In this document: piece after piece, positions 33,445 to 45,126 of the stretch
Layout of the letters: every line of letters begins with the position of its first letter
Position numbering within the stretch: the stretch's first letter is position 1
Assembly (NCBI RefSeq): GCF_002777965.1
Contig: NZ_NGVR01000028.1
Location: forward strand, 141,370 to 205,369
Reading direction: 5' to 3'
Origin: Proteus columbae
GTDB lineage: Bacteria; Pseudomonadota; Gammaproteobacteria; Enterobacterales; Enterobacteriaceae
DNA: 64,000 bases
Translations under genes and position numbers: made by a program
Notes under the pieces: generated by a model
The model's input: the letters and a program-made list of their open reading frames with translations, nothing else
What the model was told of the DNA's origin: nothing
The model's database searches: none

Positions 33445-34347
33445 ATGAGTAAAGACAAAGCAATTACGTTGGAATCTTTACGAGTCATGGATGCCATTGA
33501 TCGTAGAGGGAGTTTTGCAGCTGCGGCTGATGAACTAAATCGAGTTCCATCGGCACTCAGTTATACCATGCAAAAATTAGAAGAAGATTTAGATGTTGTC
33601 CTTTTTGACCGCTCTGGCCATAGAACTAAATTTACCAATGTTGGCAGAATGCTGCTTGATAGAGGACGCATATTACTTGAGGCTGCCGACAAATTAACGT
33701 CAGACGCAGAAGCCTTAGCAAGAGGTTGGGAGCCTCATATCACCATCGTTTGTGAAGCTCTTACCCCTGCATCTCGACTCTTTCCTTTGGTTGATAAATT
33801 AGCTGAAAAATCCAATACCCAACTCTCTTTAGTGACTGAAGTCTTGGCGGGTGCTTGGGAAAGCTTAGAAAGCGGTAAATGTGATATTGTGATTTCACCC
33901 GATATGCATTTTCGCACTTCATCAGAAATCAACTTTCGTCCTTTATATAATACCACTAGCGTTTATGTTGCCAGCCCAGATCACCCCATCCATAACGAAC
34001 CTGAGCCATTAGCAGAAGAAACTCGCTTAAAATATCGAGGCATTGCCATTGCTGATACTGCAAGAGAGCGCCCAGTTTTAACTGTACTGCTATTGGATAA
34101 ACAGCGCCGTTTAACGGTCAGTTCTATTGAAGATAAACGCCGTGCTTTAATTGCGGGTTTAGGTGTGGCGACGATGCCAATTGATTTAATTGAAGACGAT
34201 CTTAAAGAAGGGCGTTTACGCGTTGTTGGTCCAGAGTATCACCATGAAAATAATATTATTATGGCATGGCGAAGAGACAGCATGGGCGAAGCAAAATCAT
34301 GGTGTTTACGTGAAATACCTAAACTCTTTGCAAATGATAAAAAATAG
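33445..34347 (+). CDS. yhaJ: LysR-family transcriptional regulator YhaJ
   Basis: 300 residues from the ATG at 33445, preceded by GAGATAAG. An in-frame TTG at 33427 is an unlikely start. N-terminal winged helix-turn-helix (residues ~8-65, RRGSFAAAADELNRVPSALSYTMQKLE) and a LysR effector domain. In E. coli YhaJ responds to aromatic compounds and autoregulates with yhaK. The same divergent pair is seen here. Confidence 0.92.
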   Translation: MSKDKAITLESLRVMDAIDRRGSFAAAADELNRVPSALSYTMQKLEEDLDVVLFDRSGHRTKFTNVGRMLLDRGRILLEAADKLTSDAEALARGWEPHITIVCEALTPASRLFPLVDKLAEKSNTQLSLVTEVLAGAWESLESGKCDIVISPDMHFRTSSEINFRPLYNTTSVYVASPDHPIHNEPEPLAEETRLKYRGIAIADTARERPVLTVLLLDKQRRLTVSSIEDKRRALIAGLGVATMPIDLIEDDLKEGRLRVVGPEYHHENNIIMAWRRDSMGEAKSWCLREIPKLFANDKK

Positions 34348-34403
34348 TTTTTGTAGATAATTTTTTTTATGTTTTAGATATCGATGCAAATAGAGATGCT
34401 AAT

Positions 34404-34427
34404 ATTAGGCGGAAGGTTCCGCCTAAT
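34404..34427. repeat. Perfect hairpin between yhaJ and the vgrG/PAAR remnant
   Basis: Perfect 11-bp inverted repeat ATTAGGCGGAA/TTCCGCCTAAT with a two-base centre, between the convergent ends of yhaJ and the PAAR remnant. No clear T-run on either side, so terminator function is uncertain. Confidence 0.5.
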
Positions 34428-34437
34428 TAAGAATGGG

Positions 34438-34569
34438 TCACTCCACTGCCACTAATACACAACCATTTAAACAACCGCATTGTACTTTATGTCCTTCTAG
34501 CGCGACAGGGATATTGTTTATCCAATGCATCTCATATTCCCTACTTAATAACGGAGTTTGGCGATGCAT
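34438..34569 (-). pseudogene. PAAR-domain protein remnant (C-terminal half)
   Basis: A short frame on the minus strand translates to 43 residues ending NNIPVALEGHKVQCGC plus LNGCVLVAVE and a stop. The pattern IPVALEGHK-x-x-CGC-x-L is the C-terminal signature of PAAR spike-tip proteins of type VI secretion. The N-terminal half is missing: stop codons precede it in frame and only 57 bp separate it from vgrG. PAAR proteins normally cap VgrG and often carry a toxin. I see no toxin domain. It reads as a degraded gene. Confidence 0.7.
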
Positions 34570-34626
34570 CGGATAATAAAAAACTATCTAGTTCTCTTTT
34601 TAATCAACAGTGTATATTAACCAATA

Positions 34627-36402
34627 TTAACTTCCTGCTGTTTTTTGTGATTGATTACCATCAACGGTAACAACACGATTATTAGCAATAACTAGCTCAT
34701 CATCATGTCCAATACTTGTTGATCTATCGTAGTCAATACGCATTCCCTGTGAATTGAGAACATTGATAGCTAAATTCCTCTGCGCATGCAAATACACTTC
34801 TTCGCGTCCGCCGGCATCCTCAAATCGCAGTTCATTAAATCCTGTGCCTTTATGCGTCTTGGTGCGAAAGGTGGTTCGGGTTTTATCTTTGGGTAAATCC
34901 AATGGTGGCGCATTACGACCGTTATAGGTACAACCCGTGATAATCGGTCTATCAATATCACCATTTAAATAAGAGACAATCACTTCTTGACCGATACGGG
35001 GGATCGCCATAAAGCCGTAGCCATCGCCATTCCAACCCTGTGCAACCCGCAACCAACACGAACCACTATGATCAGGCTTTCCGCGTCTATCCCAGTGAAA
35101 ATAAACTTTTACCGCACCTTGTTCATCGGTATAAATCTCTTCACCCTCTGGGCCAACGACGGTCGCTAACTCGTCACCATCCGCCAGCGGTTTATAATGA
35201 AAAGGCGGTCGCCATTCTTGTGTGCCGGGAATAAACGTAACATGATTGCTCAACTGGGTACCTTCGCCACCACCATTATCCGCTAAAGGTTGTACGCCGT
35301 GATGCGAGGCACTAATCACCTGCCAACGCGAATTCATTCGTGCACTGGGGTGATTAATTAAGGTAAACACTTTGCCCGGCATTAATCCAAAACAGTTGGT
35401 GCTTGCCGAGCCGGTTTGACGATGGTTTTGCGATTGTTCATAACGCAGTTGATTCAAGGGTTGACCATGGGCATCTTCTTGAAAGCGACCATAGCTTTCA
35501 AATACAGGATGTCGTTGATGAACGTCACCCGTTGTTTCTTGTGATAACGGATAAGAAGGACGCAGAGGGTTATAATCTTTATCAATGCGCACATCACTGC
35601 ATAAACGTTCGGTATAGCGCCATGCGGTAGCAGTGGTGTCGGTGATATCGGTTTCAGCTTGTGGGTTATAGGTTAGCGTGATCCCCGCGGTCATCCCTAA
35701 ATGGTTATCGCTATAAAACAGCTTTGGTCCTTCTTCAAACCAAAAGTTGATCCCCTCTTCAAACGCTAAACGGTACCAAAACGCATAAGCGGATTCCCGC
35801 TTTTGAGTAATATAGCGACGAGTTTGATGCAGCTCAGGTTGATAGAACTGGTTGTCATATTTGATATGCGCTTCATCCAGCAATTGCTGAAGAATTTGTG
35901 GTACCGTTTTATTTTGGAAAATTCGGCTATCTTGATTTAGCGTCATCACCCACATTTCAGGGCGAATAACAAATTGATACCACGTTTTAACGCCGTCGGT
36001 ATTACCTTGTTCAGCACTTGCCAACAAACCTTGAACGGTGCGGAGTGTTTTACCATCACGACTGACTGTTAACGATGAAGCTACGCCTAATTGATTAGAG
36101 AAATCGATGTCGTTTTGCTCGCTCACCGCATGTATCGACAGCGTGAAAAGCTCTGATAACCCTTCGTTTAAATCAAATTGGGTGACTTGAAAGGTGCTTG
36201 CGGGTAAGCCACCAATTTGGCAAGTAAACACTAACCCCGTGTGCAGTAATCCTTTACCTAACGTTTCGAGTAATTCGCTGTATTTTTTAATGCGCGCTTG
36301 TTGTTCAGAGAATGTCATCCCCATTTTAAAGGAGGGTGATGAGATCGGATCATCTAATACCAAACGGGGTTTAGGGTTATTGTTAGCGTCATTCGTTGAC
36401 AT
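34627..36402 (-). CDS. vgrG: Type VI secretion spike protein VgrG, probably truncated at the C-terminus
   Basis: 591 residues from the ATG at 36402 behind GGGAG. A gp27-like part (about 50-370) is followed by a gp5-like OB fold (TVVGPEGEEIYTDEQGAVKVYFHWDRRG region) and the start of the beta-helix needle (SIGHDDELVIANNRVVTVDGNQSQ). The needle stops abruptly at KTAGS, where full proteins continue with more repeats. It has no C-terminal effector domain. Paired with hcp upstream and followed by a PAAR remnant. No structural T6SS genes are nearby, so it is an auxiliary cluster. Confidence 0.9.
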   Translation of the reverse strand: MSTNDANNNPKPRLVLDDPISSPSFKMGMTFSEQQARIKKYSELLETLGKGLLHTGLVFTCQIGGLPASTFQVTQFDLNEGLSELFTLSIHAVSEQNDIDFSNQLGVASSLTVSRDGKTLRTVQGLLASAEQGNTDGVKTWYQFVIRPEMWVMTLNQDSRIFQNKTVPQILQQLLDEAHIKYDNQFYQPELHQTRRYITQKRESAYAFWYRLAFEEGINFWFEEGPKLFYSDNHLGMTAGITLTYNPQAETDITDTTATAWRYTERLCSDVRIDKDYNPLRPSYPLSQETTGDVHQRHPVFESYGRFQEDAHGQPLNQLRYEQSQNHRQTGSASTNCFGLMPGKVFTLINHPSARMNSRWQVISASHHGVQPLADNGGGEGTQLSNHVTFIPGTQEWRPPFHYKPLADGDELATVVGPEGEEIYTDEQGAVKVYFHWDRRGKPDHSGSCWLRVAQGWNGDGYGFMAIPRIGQEVIVSYLNGDIDRPIITGCTYNGRNAPPLDLPKDKTRTTFRTKTHKGTGFNELRFEDAGGREEVYLHAQRNLAINVLNSQGMRIDYDRSTSIGHDDELVIANNRVVTVDGNQSQKTAGS

Positions 36403-36500
36403 AAAAGCTCCCATTTAACTGTGACAAATACGCAATAAAAAAGACAAAAAACACAGATAACAATGGGCTCATACAGAGCCCATAAATAAAGCGTAAAGGA

Positions 36501-37019
36501 TTAACCTTCGAGTGGCGCACGCCACTCGTCAGAGCCTGAAGTCCCTGCAACCGTGTGTTCCCAATCAATTTTGCGATAAAAAAGAGACACTTCGATCAGT
36601 TGAGTGAAATCAGATTTAGCCGGATCTTGGCAGTGTGGCATTTGGCAATCGATATTCACGATGGTCGCATCGGTTAAAGTGGTAGTGAAGAAATGCTCTT
36701 GCTTCCCTTCCACCGAGGTGCGATACCATTTTAAGGTGGTTTTCGGCAACATTTCGCCAGAGGCTAATGCGTTATACAGCAGAGGAACAGCTTTGTTTAA
36801 CGCGACAGTAAAACGGAAAGGTTTATGGGCACGTTGACCGGAAGGCTGACCTGATTGCGGGTCGGTTGGTACTGTCACAACATGAGAGAATGCTTGCACT
36901 AGCATTTCATCTTCATGACCTTGAACATAAATATTTCCTACTGATTCAGCAGTAAATGCACCCGCAGTAATGTTGCCTTGAGTTTTTCCTTCAATGGAGA
37001 TATAGCATGGAGTTGGCAT
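36501..37019 (-). CDS. hcp: Type VI secretion tube protein Hcp
   Basis: 172 residues with the Hcp start MPTPCYISIEGKTQGNITAGAF and the conserved HKPFRFTVALNKAVPLLYNAL segment. Hexameric rings of Hcp stack to form the inner tube and carry small effectors. It is followed 98 bp later by vgrG. The last ~15 residues (GSDEWRAPLEG) extend beyond the core fold, a common feature in Enterobacterales. Confidence 0.95.
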   Translation of the reverse strand: MPTPCYISIEGKTQGNITAGAFTAESVGNIYVQGHEDEMLVQAFSHVVTVPTDPQSGQPSGQRAHKPFRFTVALNKAVPLLYNALASGEMLPKTTLKWYRTSVEGKQEHFFTTTLTDATIVNIDCQMPHCQDPAKSDFTQLIEVSLFYRKIDWEHTVAGTSGSDEWRAPLEG

Positions 37020-37595
37020 GGCAAGTCCTTAATTAACTATCAGTAATTGTTTCTCAACAAAACTATTATTGTTGATGTCCTTTTCAAAAAATCAGCCAGT
37101 GCGCACTGCGATTTGATTAGAGTGGCTTAAGTAATTTCAAGGGGAAGTAAAGGGAGTGGACGGAAAAGAAGAACGTTGTATCCTCGTAGGATAAGTGACT
37201 TAGCGTAAAATAATTGTTCACACGTTATTTACTGCTTTCGTTTCTTAAAATAAGTGTATTTACTTATATCATTCACTTTCGTAAATGTCCGAAATCTCGC
37301 TAAAGCCAGTCAGTTCTAATGTACATGGATTTAAACTTTGTAACAAAATGTGTATTTTATTTCAAATTGTAATAGTATTGATTTATAAAGAAAAAATAAC
37401 ACATTTTTCAAAAAAATAAGCAAACTACGATTTTTTATCATCAACGTCTAAAAAAACCGCATCTAAAATTTCGTGCATTACAGAAGATTCATTTAAATGA
37501 AGGCAAAAATTTCACTCATAGAGTGATTTCGGGGAAGGGATGGGAGTAATAGAAAGGAACAGAAAGGAAATTAATAAAAATTATATAAATACAGT
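37020..37595 (-). promoter_or_regulatory. Upstream region of hcp
   Basis: About 575 bp of AT-rich sequence without a gene. It must contain the hcp promoter, since the cluster is isolated. I cannot assign boxes with confidence. Confidence 0.35.
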
Positions 37596-37632
37596 TAAAA
37601 AAAGAACCCTATGTTTAAAACATCGGGTTCTT
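37596..37632 (-). terminator. Terminator of yqjF
   Basis: AAGAACCC/GGGTTCTT stem with an inner ATGTT/AACAT helix and seven T on the minus strand, about 50 bp past the yqjF stop. Confidence 0.85.
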
Positions 37633-37640
37633 ATCGATTT

Positions 37641-37667
37641 AAAGATCCCCTAGAGGATCTTTTTTTT
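37641..37667 (+). terminator. Strong plus-strand terminator without an obvious upstream gene
   Basis: AAAGATCC/GGATCTTT stem (37641-37648 with 37655-37662), loop of six, followed by T to 37667. All annotated genes here run on the minus strand, so it may stop antisense or unannotated transcription. Confidence 0.7.
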
Positions 37668-37679
37668 CAAAACTTGTTA

Positions 37680-38072
37680 TTACCAGTTTTTATTGAAAAT
37701 ACGGTCTAAACTCCATTTACCTGGACCTGTGATAACTAGTAATAAATATCCACCTGCGATTGTCATATTTTTCATAAACATTAATTGGTTCATGCCTTCA
37801 GCAAAATTACTGTGGAACAGTAGTGCGGTTAGAAGAGTAAATACCGCAGTAAAGATTGCTGTTGTACGAGTTAAGAAACCAAATAGGATTGCTAATCCAC
37901 CGCCTAATTCTAATAAAATAGTCAGTGGTAATAAGAAACCTGGAACGCCCATTGCTTGCATATATTGCTGTGTACCTTCGTAACCACCAATTTTTCCGTA
38001 GCCTGCGCTGATAAATAAAATCGGCATTAAAATACGGGCAATTAATAACGCAATGTCTTCAAATTTTTTCAT
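37680..38072 (-). CDS. yqjF: DoxX-family membrane protein YqjF
   Basis: 130 residues, same length as E. coli YqjF, with four membrane helices (about 8-26, 46-66, 70-88, 103-122). Family link: DoxX/SURF4. Function is not established, though it is reported with aromatic compound stress genes in E. coli. Lies at the end of the yqjD-E-K-F order. Confidence 0.88.
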   Translation of the reverse strand: MKKFEDIALLIARILMPILFISAGYGKIGGYEGTQQYMQAMGVPGFLLPLTILLELGGGLAILFGFLTRTTAIFTAVFTLLTALLFHSNFAEGMNQLMFMKNMTIAGGYLLLVITGPGKWSLDRIFNKNW

Positions 38073-38256
38073 GGTATTTATTCCTAATCAAACTCTATTA
38101 TCTGCAATGTATATCTGCTTATGTTTGTATTTTCGTTGGTTAATTTTCTATTTTTAGAATTAATAACCACGGCTACGTTGTGAGATATACAATAATGTGA
38201 ATTGAGCAAAGAGGATATTAAGAAGAATTAACATTCTTAGACAAAAAAATTGATGT

Positions 38257-38562
38257 TCAATCTGAGGTTTTTTTGAAGGACTTTTGGATTGTACGAATTA
38301 AACCAATTGCACCGATAGCATGTTGCCCTAATCGTATGATTTTTTTAGGATGTTTAATGCTGTAAAGAGAAATAAAGCTGGCTCCTACTAAAAGTGCGGG
38401 TTTTAACGAAACGATAATTCGCCACGCTTTATCATAAGGCTCTGTTACATCAAGCCAAGTTTGCGTGCTTTGCCCTAAATCAGTACGCTGTTGCTGAATT
38501 TTATTCAACAACAGCTTTTTACGTCTTGCGAGGATCGCCTGCTTATTTTGTTTGTTCATCAT
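38257..38562 (-). CDS. yqjK: YqjK-like protein
   Basis: 101 residues. Basic N-terminal helix (RRKKLLLNKIQQQRTDLGQ), a WLDVTEPYDKAW motif, and a short hydrophobic stretch near residue 60-75. Matches E. coli YqjK (99 aa) in length and layout. Function unknown. It overlaps the end of yqjE by 20 nt; the GGAG within yqjE serves as its ribosome site. Confidence 0.85.
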   Translation of the reverse strand: MMNKQNKQAILARRKKLLLNKIQQQRTDLGQSTQTWLDVTEPYDKAWRIIVSLKPALLVGASFISLYSIKHPKKIIRLGQHAIGAIGLIRTIQKSFKKTSD

Positions 38563-38953
38563 GATATTGCTCCAAAAGACGTTTATCTAATTCCAATTGC
38601 TGGCGAGTATCGCCTAATAAGGTGGAATTTCGCGCTTTTCTTAATGTCATGATGGCACCAATCAGTGCACAAAAGAGTAAAGTAGCCGTTGTGATGGCTA
38701 AAGCATAGACTCGATATTCAGGTGGAATAACCCAAAAAATCAAAATAAGTAGGCTCATTAAGCCAAAGGCGGTGAGCAACAAAGTAACACCAGCCATTAA
38801 AATAAGCTGGATAAGCGTGGTTTTTTCTTCTTCCAGTTCAATGGCAATTAACCGTAGGCGAGTTTCAACCATGCCTATCATGATAGCGCCAATCTTACTG
38901 AGAGAATTCAGAACCCCAGATGCGGGGCCCTGTGGTCTTTGAGTATCACTCAT
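38543..38953 (-). CDS. yqjE: Inner-membrane protein YqjE (phage holin family-like)
   Basis: 136 residues. Two adjacent membrane helices (about 48-72 and 80-104) flanked by amphipathic segments, typical of YqjE/DUF1469. Reported to help anchor YqjD. It begins 6 bp after yqjD and overlaps yqjK. Confidence 0.9.
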   Translation of the reverse strand: MSDTQRPQGPASGVLNSLSKIGAIMIGMVETRLRLIAIELEEEKTTLIQLILMAGVTLLLTAFGLMSLLILIFWVIPPEYRVYALAITTATLLFCALIGAIMTLRKARNSTLLGDTRQQLELDKRLLEQYHDEQTK

Positions 38954-38959
38954 TATAAA

Positions 38960-39265
38960 TTAGCGTTTTGCTAGTAGAACACCAAGAACAACACCAACAG
39001 CTGCACCAATACCGACACCTGTCCATGGATTTTCACGAACATAGTTATCTGCTTTTCCGGCTATTTCTTTGGTGTTATCGACAATTTCTCGACCTGCATC
39101 GCTGAGTTTTGCACGAGAGCCTTTGATTGCTGATTCTGCTTTTGCGCGTAAGCTCTGGATTTCTTCTTTGGATTTATCTGCAGAGGAGTTCAGCACTTCT
39201 TCTAGAGTATCAGCAAGAGATTTCAATTCACTACGCAGATCTTCATTTGAACGTTGATGAGACAT
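38960..39265 (-). CDS. yqjD: Membrane-anchored ribosome-binding protein YqjD (ElaB family)
   Basis: 101 residues from the ATG at 39265, which follows AAAGGAG. The longer frame to 39307 lacks such a site. A long amphipathic helix is followed by a C-terminal membrane anchor (NPWTGVGIGAAVGVVLGVLL). E. coli YqjD (101 aa) binds ribosomes on the inner membrane in stationary phase and slows translation. First gene of yqjDEK. Confidence 0.93.
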   Translation of the reverse strand: MSHQRSNEDLRSELKSLADTLEEVLNSSADKSKEEIQSLRAKAESAIKGSRAKLSDAGREIVDNTKEIAGKADNYVRENPWTGVGIGAAVGVVLGVLLAKR

Positions 39266-39432
39266 AATTAACTCCTTTAATAATGACAGGTTAATACTTA
39301 TAACCATAGACCAATTTTATCTCTTAATAAAATTAAATATTGACCTAAGGGGGGAAAAGAGAAAAATCTTAATGAAACAAGATTATTTACTGCATCATCT
39401 ACGATGAAAAAAGAATAAATCGCCAATAAAAT

Positions 39433-39465
39433 AAAAGCCTGTTCAGTTATCTGTAACAGGCTTTT
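39433..39465 (-). terminator. Terminator of yqjA
   Basis: AAAAGCCTGTT/AACAGGCTTTT stem with a T-rich tail on the minus strand, about 65 bp beyond the yqjA stop. Confidence 0.9.
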
Positions 39466-39530
39466 GGCATGAGTATTATGACTTTATTTTGTATTCGGAA
39501 TATCTTGATGTTATTAGAAAAGGTAGCGCT

Positions 39531-40190
39531 TTAGCTCACTTTCTTTTTCTTTTTAATCACAACCCAGATGCTACCAATTAATCCCATAACTAATAGGCAA
39601 ACAGGTAATAGCATAAGGATATTCATTAAATAGTGTTCATACTGACGAAACAGTGGGCTATTACCTAACATATAACCCAATGTGGTCAGTATACCGACCC
39701 ATAAAAGTCCACTTAACCAGTTGAAAATTTGAAAGCGAGTATTGTTCAATCCAGCAAGGCCTGCAATCGTTGGCAATAATGTTCTAACGAACGCTAAAAA
39801 GCGGCCAATAAGTAATGCAGCTAAGCCATGGCGATGAAAAAGTCCATGTGCGCGCTGATGGTAATGTTCTGGTAAATGCGATAACCAACTGCGTACTAAT
39901 TTCGTATTTCCAAGCCATCGCCCTTGAAGATAGCCCAACCAACAACCTAGGCTTGCTCCTGCGGTCAAAATAAGTAAGGTCAATGGAAAATCCATTGTAT
40001 CTTTAGCAATTAACACGCCCACTAAAATTAATAAGCTATCTCCTGGTAAGAAAGCTGCGGGCAATACTCCGTTTTCTAGGAATAGTATGGTGAATAATAA
40101 AATGTAGATAATCCATATTAATGAAGGATTAGCTAAGGTTTCGTAATCTTGATGCCATAGCGCCAAGAATAGCTCTCTTACGATTTCCAT
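39531..40190 (-). CDS. yqjA: DedA-family membrane protein YqjA
   Basis: 219 residues (E. coli 220). DedA signatures are clear: [16 protein letters not shown] (residues ~39-54) and [19 protein letters not shown] (residues ~128-146), with four to five membrane helices. Members take part in undecaprenyl phosphate or phosphatidylethanolamine flipping and proton-dependent alkali tolerance. E. coli mzrA, which normally follows, is not found here. Confidence 0.93.
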   Translation of the reverse strand: MEIVRELFLALWHQDYETLANPSLIWIIYILLFTILFLENGVLPAAFLPGDSLLILVGVLIAKDTMDFPLTLLILTAGASLGCWLGYLQGRWLGNTKLVRSWLSHLPEHYHQRAHGLFHRHGLAALLIGRFLAFVRTLLPTIAGLAGLNNTRFQIFNWLSGLLWVGILTTLGYMLGNSPLFRQYEHYLMNILMLLPVCLLVMGLIGSIWVVIKKKKKVS

Positions 40191-40915
40191 ATAAAAGGCT
40201 TCCTAAAACTGAGTCATTTGGGGGTAAATATAAAATCAATAGGTGTTGTAATCTATTTACCCGTTTTCTACTTCATAGAGTCTATTTTTCATTGTTTAAA
40301 ACAGCAACACTCTAACAAAATCAGGAAAAACTAGACAGAAAATTTTTCAACTCGATGACGACACCACATACACATGGATATTGGATTTCGAAAAATAGAC
40401 ATCTAATCTCTTTTTGAGTTCAGAATAGGAAGTTTTTAAAAAGAAAACCTTAAGAGAATGGATAATACTAAGAGGTGTTTTCTATTTTATAGAGATCATA
40501 AAAGATAAATTTTTAATATTAACTGAGAAAAAATAAAACGTTATCTTGCTTATATTGTTCATCTTTTTTTGTTTATTATTTATTCAAATAAATGAAGGTT
40601 AGAGAGAATAATTGTTAGTGATAATGTTAATAAAAAAGACAGTCAGTTGATGACGAAAACCCAAAAAAATAAAAAACAAGTAAGATGGCTAAGTATAACT
40701 TACTGATAATAATAATTTCTTTCATTTCTGGTTGGTATATTAAAAAGAACAAAATCCTATTATGATCACAGTTATGTTATTTTATTGTTAACAAAAACGG
40801 TTAATGCTGTATATTTTGCATAATCAGCTTTTCAGCGCGATTCAATTCCTTATACTGGCATTGCAAACACTCAAAAATGCCTTTTTTAAATATTATTTTA
40901 AGTAATGGAATAGCT
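40191..40915. other. AT-rich intergenic region between yqjA and sstT
   Basis: About 725 bp with many stops in every frame. It must hold the divergent promoters of yqjA and sstT. In E. coli this part of the map carries exu/uxa and alx genes, so it may be a deletion junction. No coding or repeat structure recognised. Confidence 0.4.
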
Positions 40916-42169
40916 ATGGATAAACAACAATCCAGAGTCTTCAGCCTGTTCTTTAAGGGAAGCCTCGTCAAACAAATACTCGTTGGTTTAGTTGCAGGGA
41001 TTTTACTTGCTTGGTTAGCGCCAGAAGCTGCCAAGATGATGAGTCTATTAGGGACCCTGTTTATTAGTGCACTTAAAGCTGTAGCGCCTATCTTAGTATG
41101 GGTACTGGTTATGGCTTCGATTGCTAATCACCGTCAAGGGCAGAAATCAAATATTCGCCCTGTATTGATTTTATATCTGTTAGCAACGTTCTTTGCTGCG
41201 TTAACCGCCGTTGTTGCCAGCTTTATGTTCCCATCAGTTTTAACGCTAGTTGTTAACGAATCACAACTGTCACCACCTGAAAATATTGCTGAAGTTCTTA
41301 AAGGCGTATTAATTAATGTGGTCGCAAACCCTGTTGATGCGCTTATTAATGGTAACTATATGGGTATTCTAGCGTGGTCTATTGGGCTTGGCTTAGCATT
41401 ACGCCATGCAAGTGATACCACTAAAGCCTTAACGCAAGATTTAGCTGACGCAGTAACAAATGTAGTTCGTGTTGTTATTCGATTAGCACCTATCGGTATT
41501 TTTGGTTTAGTGTCATCAACTATAGCAACAACAGGTTTTGAAGTTCTCGCAGGCTACTTACAAGTTCTTGTAGTACTAATTGGTTGTATGCTGTTTGTTG
41601 CTTTAGTTGTGAACCCACTGATTGTATTTTGGAAAATTCGCAGTAATCCATATCCACTAGTATGGGCATGTCTGCGTGAAAGTGGTGTAACTGCCTTCTT
41701 TACACGTAGCTCTGCAGCAAATATTCCTGTGAATATGGCAATGTGCCGTCGTATGAATTTAAACGAAGATACTTATTCTGTTTCAATTCCATTAGGTGCG
41801 ACCATCAATATGGGTGGTGCGGCAATTACTATCACTATTTTGACATTAGCGGCAGTAAATACATTGGGTATGCCTGTTGATGTGCCAACTGCATTATTAT
41901 TAAGCCTTGTTGCTGCAATTTGTGCTTGTGGTGCATCGGGTGTGGCAGGAGGATCTTTACTGTTAATTCCACTGGCTTGTAGCATGTTTGGCATTAGCAA
42001 TGATATCGCTATGCAAGTGGTTGCTGTGGGTGTGATGATTGGTGTGTTACAAGATTCAGCAGAAACGGCACTTAACTCATCAACGGATGTTCTCTTCACT
42101 GCAACAGTCTGTATTGCTGAAGATAATCGTATTTCAGATAATCCATTAACTGAAAAAAATAATGGGTAA
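40916..42169 (+). CDS. sstT: Serine/threonine:Na+ symporter SstT
   Basis: 417 residues (E. coli 414) from the ATG at 40916. The frame opens at 40877 but the N-terminus then exceeds the family. Dicarboxylate/amino acid:cation symporter fold with the hairpin motif [15 protein letters not shown] (residues ~258-272) and [10 protein letters not shown] in the transport core. Imports serine and threonine with sodium. The ribosome site is weak. Confidence 0.95.
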   Translation: MDKQQSRVFSLFFKGSLVKQILVGLVAGILLAWLAPEAAKMMSLLGTLFISALKAVAPILVWVLVMASIANHRQGQKSNIRPVLILYLLATFFAALTAVVASFMFPSVLTLVVNESQLSPPENIAEVLKGVLINVVANPVDALINGNYMGILAWSIGLGLALRHASDTTKALTQDLADAVTNVVRVVIRLAPIGIFGLVSSTIATTGFEVLAGYLQVLVVLIGCMLFVALVVNPLIVFWKIRSNPYPLVWACLRESGVTAFFTRSSAANIPVNMAMCRRMNLNEDTYSVSIPLGATINMGGAAITITILTLAAVNTLGMPVDVPTALLLSLVAAICACGASGVAGGSLLLIPLACSMFGISNDIAMQVVAVGVMIGVLQDSAETALNSSTDVLFTATVCIAEDNRISDNPLTEKNNG

Positions 42170-42227
42170 AAAGGGTAAGTAGTAAGACAGGAAGAGCTGT
42201 AAAAATAATAATCAATAATAAAAAATA

Positions 42228-42257
42228 GAACCCCACATTTATGTGGGGTTTCTTTTT
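42228..42257. terminator. Bidirectional terminator between sstT and fadH
   Basis: GAACCCCACAT/ATGTGGGGTTTC stem with T-rich flanks on both strands, between two convergent genes. Confidence 0.93.
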
Positions 42258-42281
42258 GCTATTTATCAACATGTTAATGGT

Positions 42282-44312
<2,031 letters not shown>

Positions 44313-44570
44313 TTAGACTGGTCAGATGAGATATCTATTAGCATAACGAGAAGTGAGTGATTAAGAGTTTATTATGTTAATAAGTTGTGATCTTAATCAT
44401 GGAAAAGGTGAGTAGGGGGCGATAAAGCAATAATAATCTAAGTAATTAGTTAATGAGAACAAATAGTGATAATAAAAATCACACTCATTCATAATATTTC
44501 ATCATATAATGTAGAGTACCTATTAATACGTATTAAAAATACACATCACTATTTTGAATTTGGAGACGTT

Positions 44571-44987
44571 ATGATTAATAAATTTAATCAACTTGTTGAC
44601 TGTTCTGACTTGGGTAAATTGGTACTACGTGTTTCTCTTGGAGTTTTAATGTTATTACATGGACTTCATAAAATGGAACCGGGTGGATTAGCAGGTATTC
44701 AGGGCATGTTAGCTAATTTTAATTTACCAGCCTTTATTGCCTACGGTACAGTGATCGGGGAAGTGGTTGCTCCTATCTTACTGATTATCGGTTTATTTAC
44801 TCGAGCATCGGCACTTGTTTTAGCTGGTACAATGTTTGTTGCTGTCTTGATGGTTCACTCTGGTGATCTATTTGCATTAAATCCTAAAACAGGGGGATGG
44901 GCACCAGAGAGTGCGGGCTTTTATCTATTTGCCGCGATTGCTGTCATGTTTTTAGGTAGTGGTCGTTTTGCTGTTAAAAAAGATTAA
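44571..44987 (+). CDS. DoxX-family membrane protein
   Basis: 138 residues from the ATG at 44571 (TTTGGAGAC upstream). Four membrane helices. Conserved DoxX features RVSLGVLMLLHGLHKM and GEVVAPILLIIGLFTR are visible. Function unproven; family members are reported in redox and sulfur stress. Preceded by an AT-rich leader and followed by a terminator, so monocistronic. Not closely similar to the other DoxX protein at 37.7 kb. Confidence 0.82.
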   Translation: MINKFNQLVDCSDLGKLVLRVSLGVLMLLHGLHKMEPGGLAGIQGMLANFNLPAFIAYGTVIGEVVAPILLIIGLFTRASALVLAGTMFVAVLMVHSGDLFALNPKTGGWAPESAGFYLFAAIAVMFLGSGRFAVKKD

Positions 44988-45047
44988 TAAATTTAATAAT
45001 CAATAAATTTGAATATTATCTTTATAACTTGATTAAAATAGATGAAT

Positions 45048-45083
45048 AAACGCCCAGTTTTATCTTGAACTGGGCGTTTTATT
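45048..45083 (+). terminator. Terminator of the DoxX gene
   Basis: AAACGCCCAGTT/AACTGGGCGTTT stem followed by TATTTT. It may also serve pqqL from the other strand. Confidence 0.9.
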
Positions 45084-45126
45084 TTCGACGACGTAGTTAA
45101 TTATTGTTTATAAACTAAAGTCGTTT

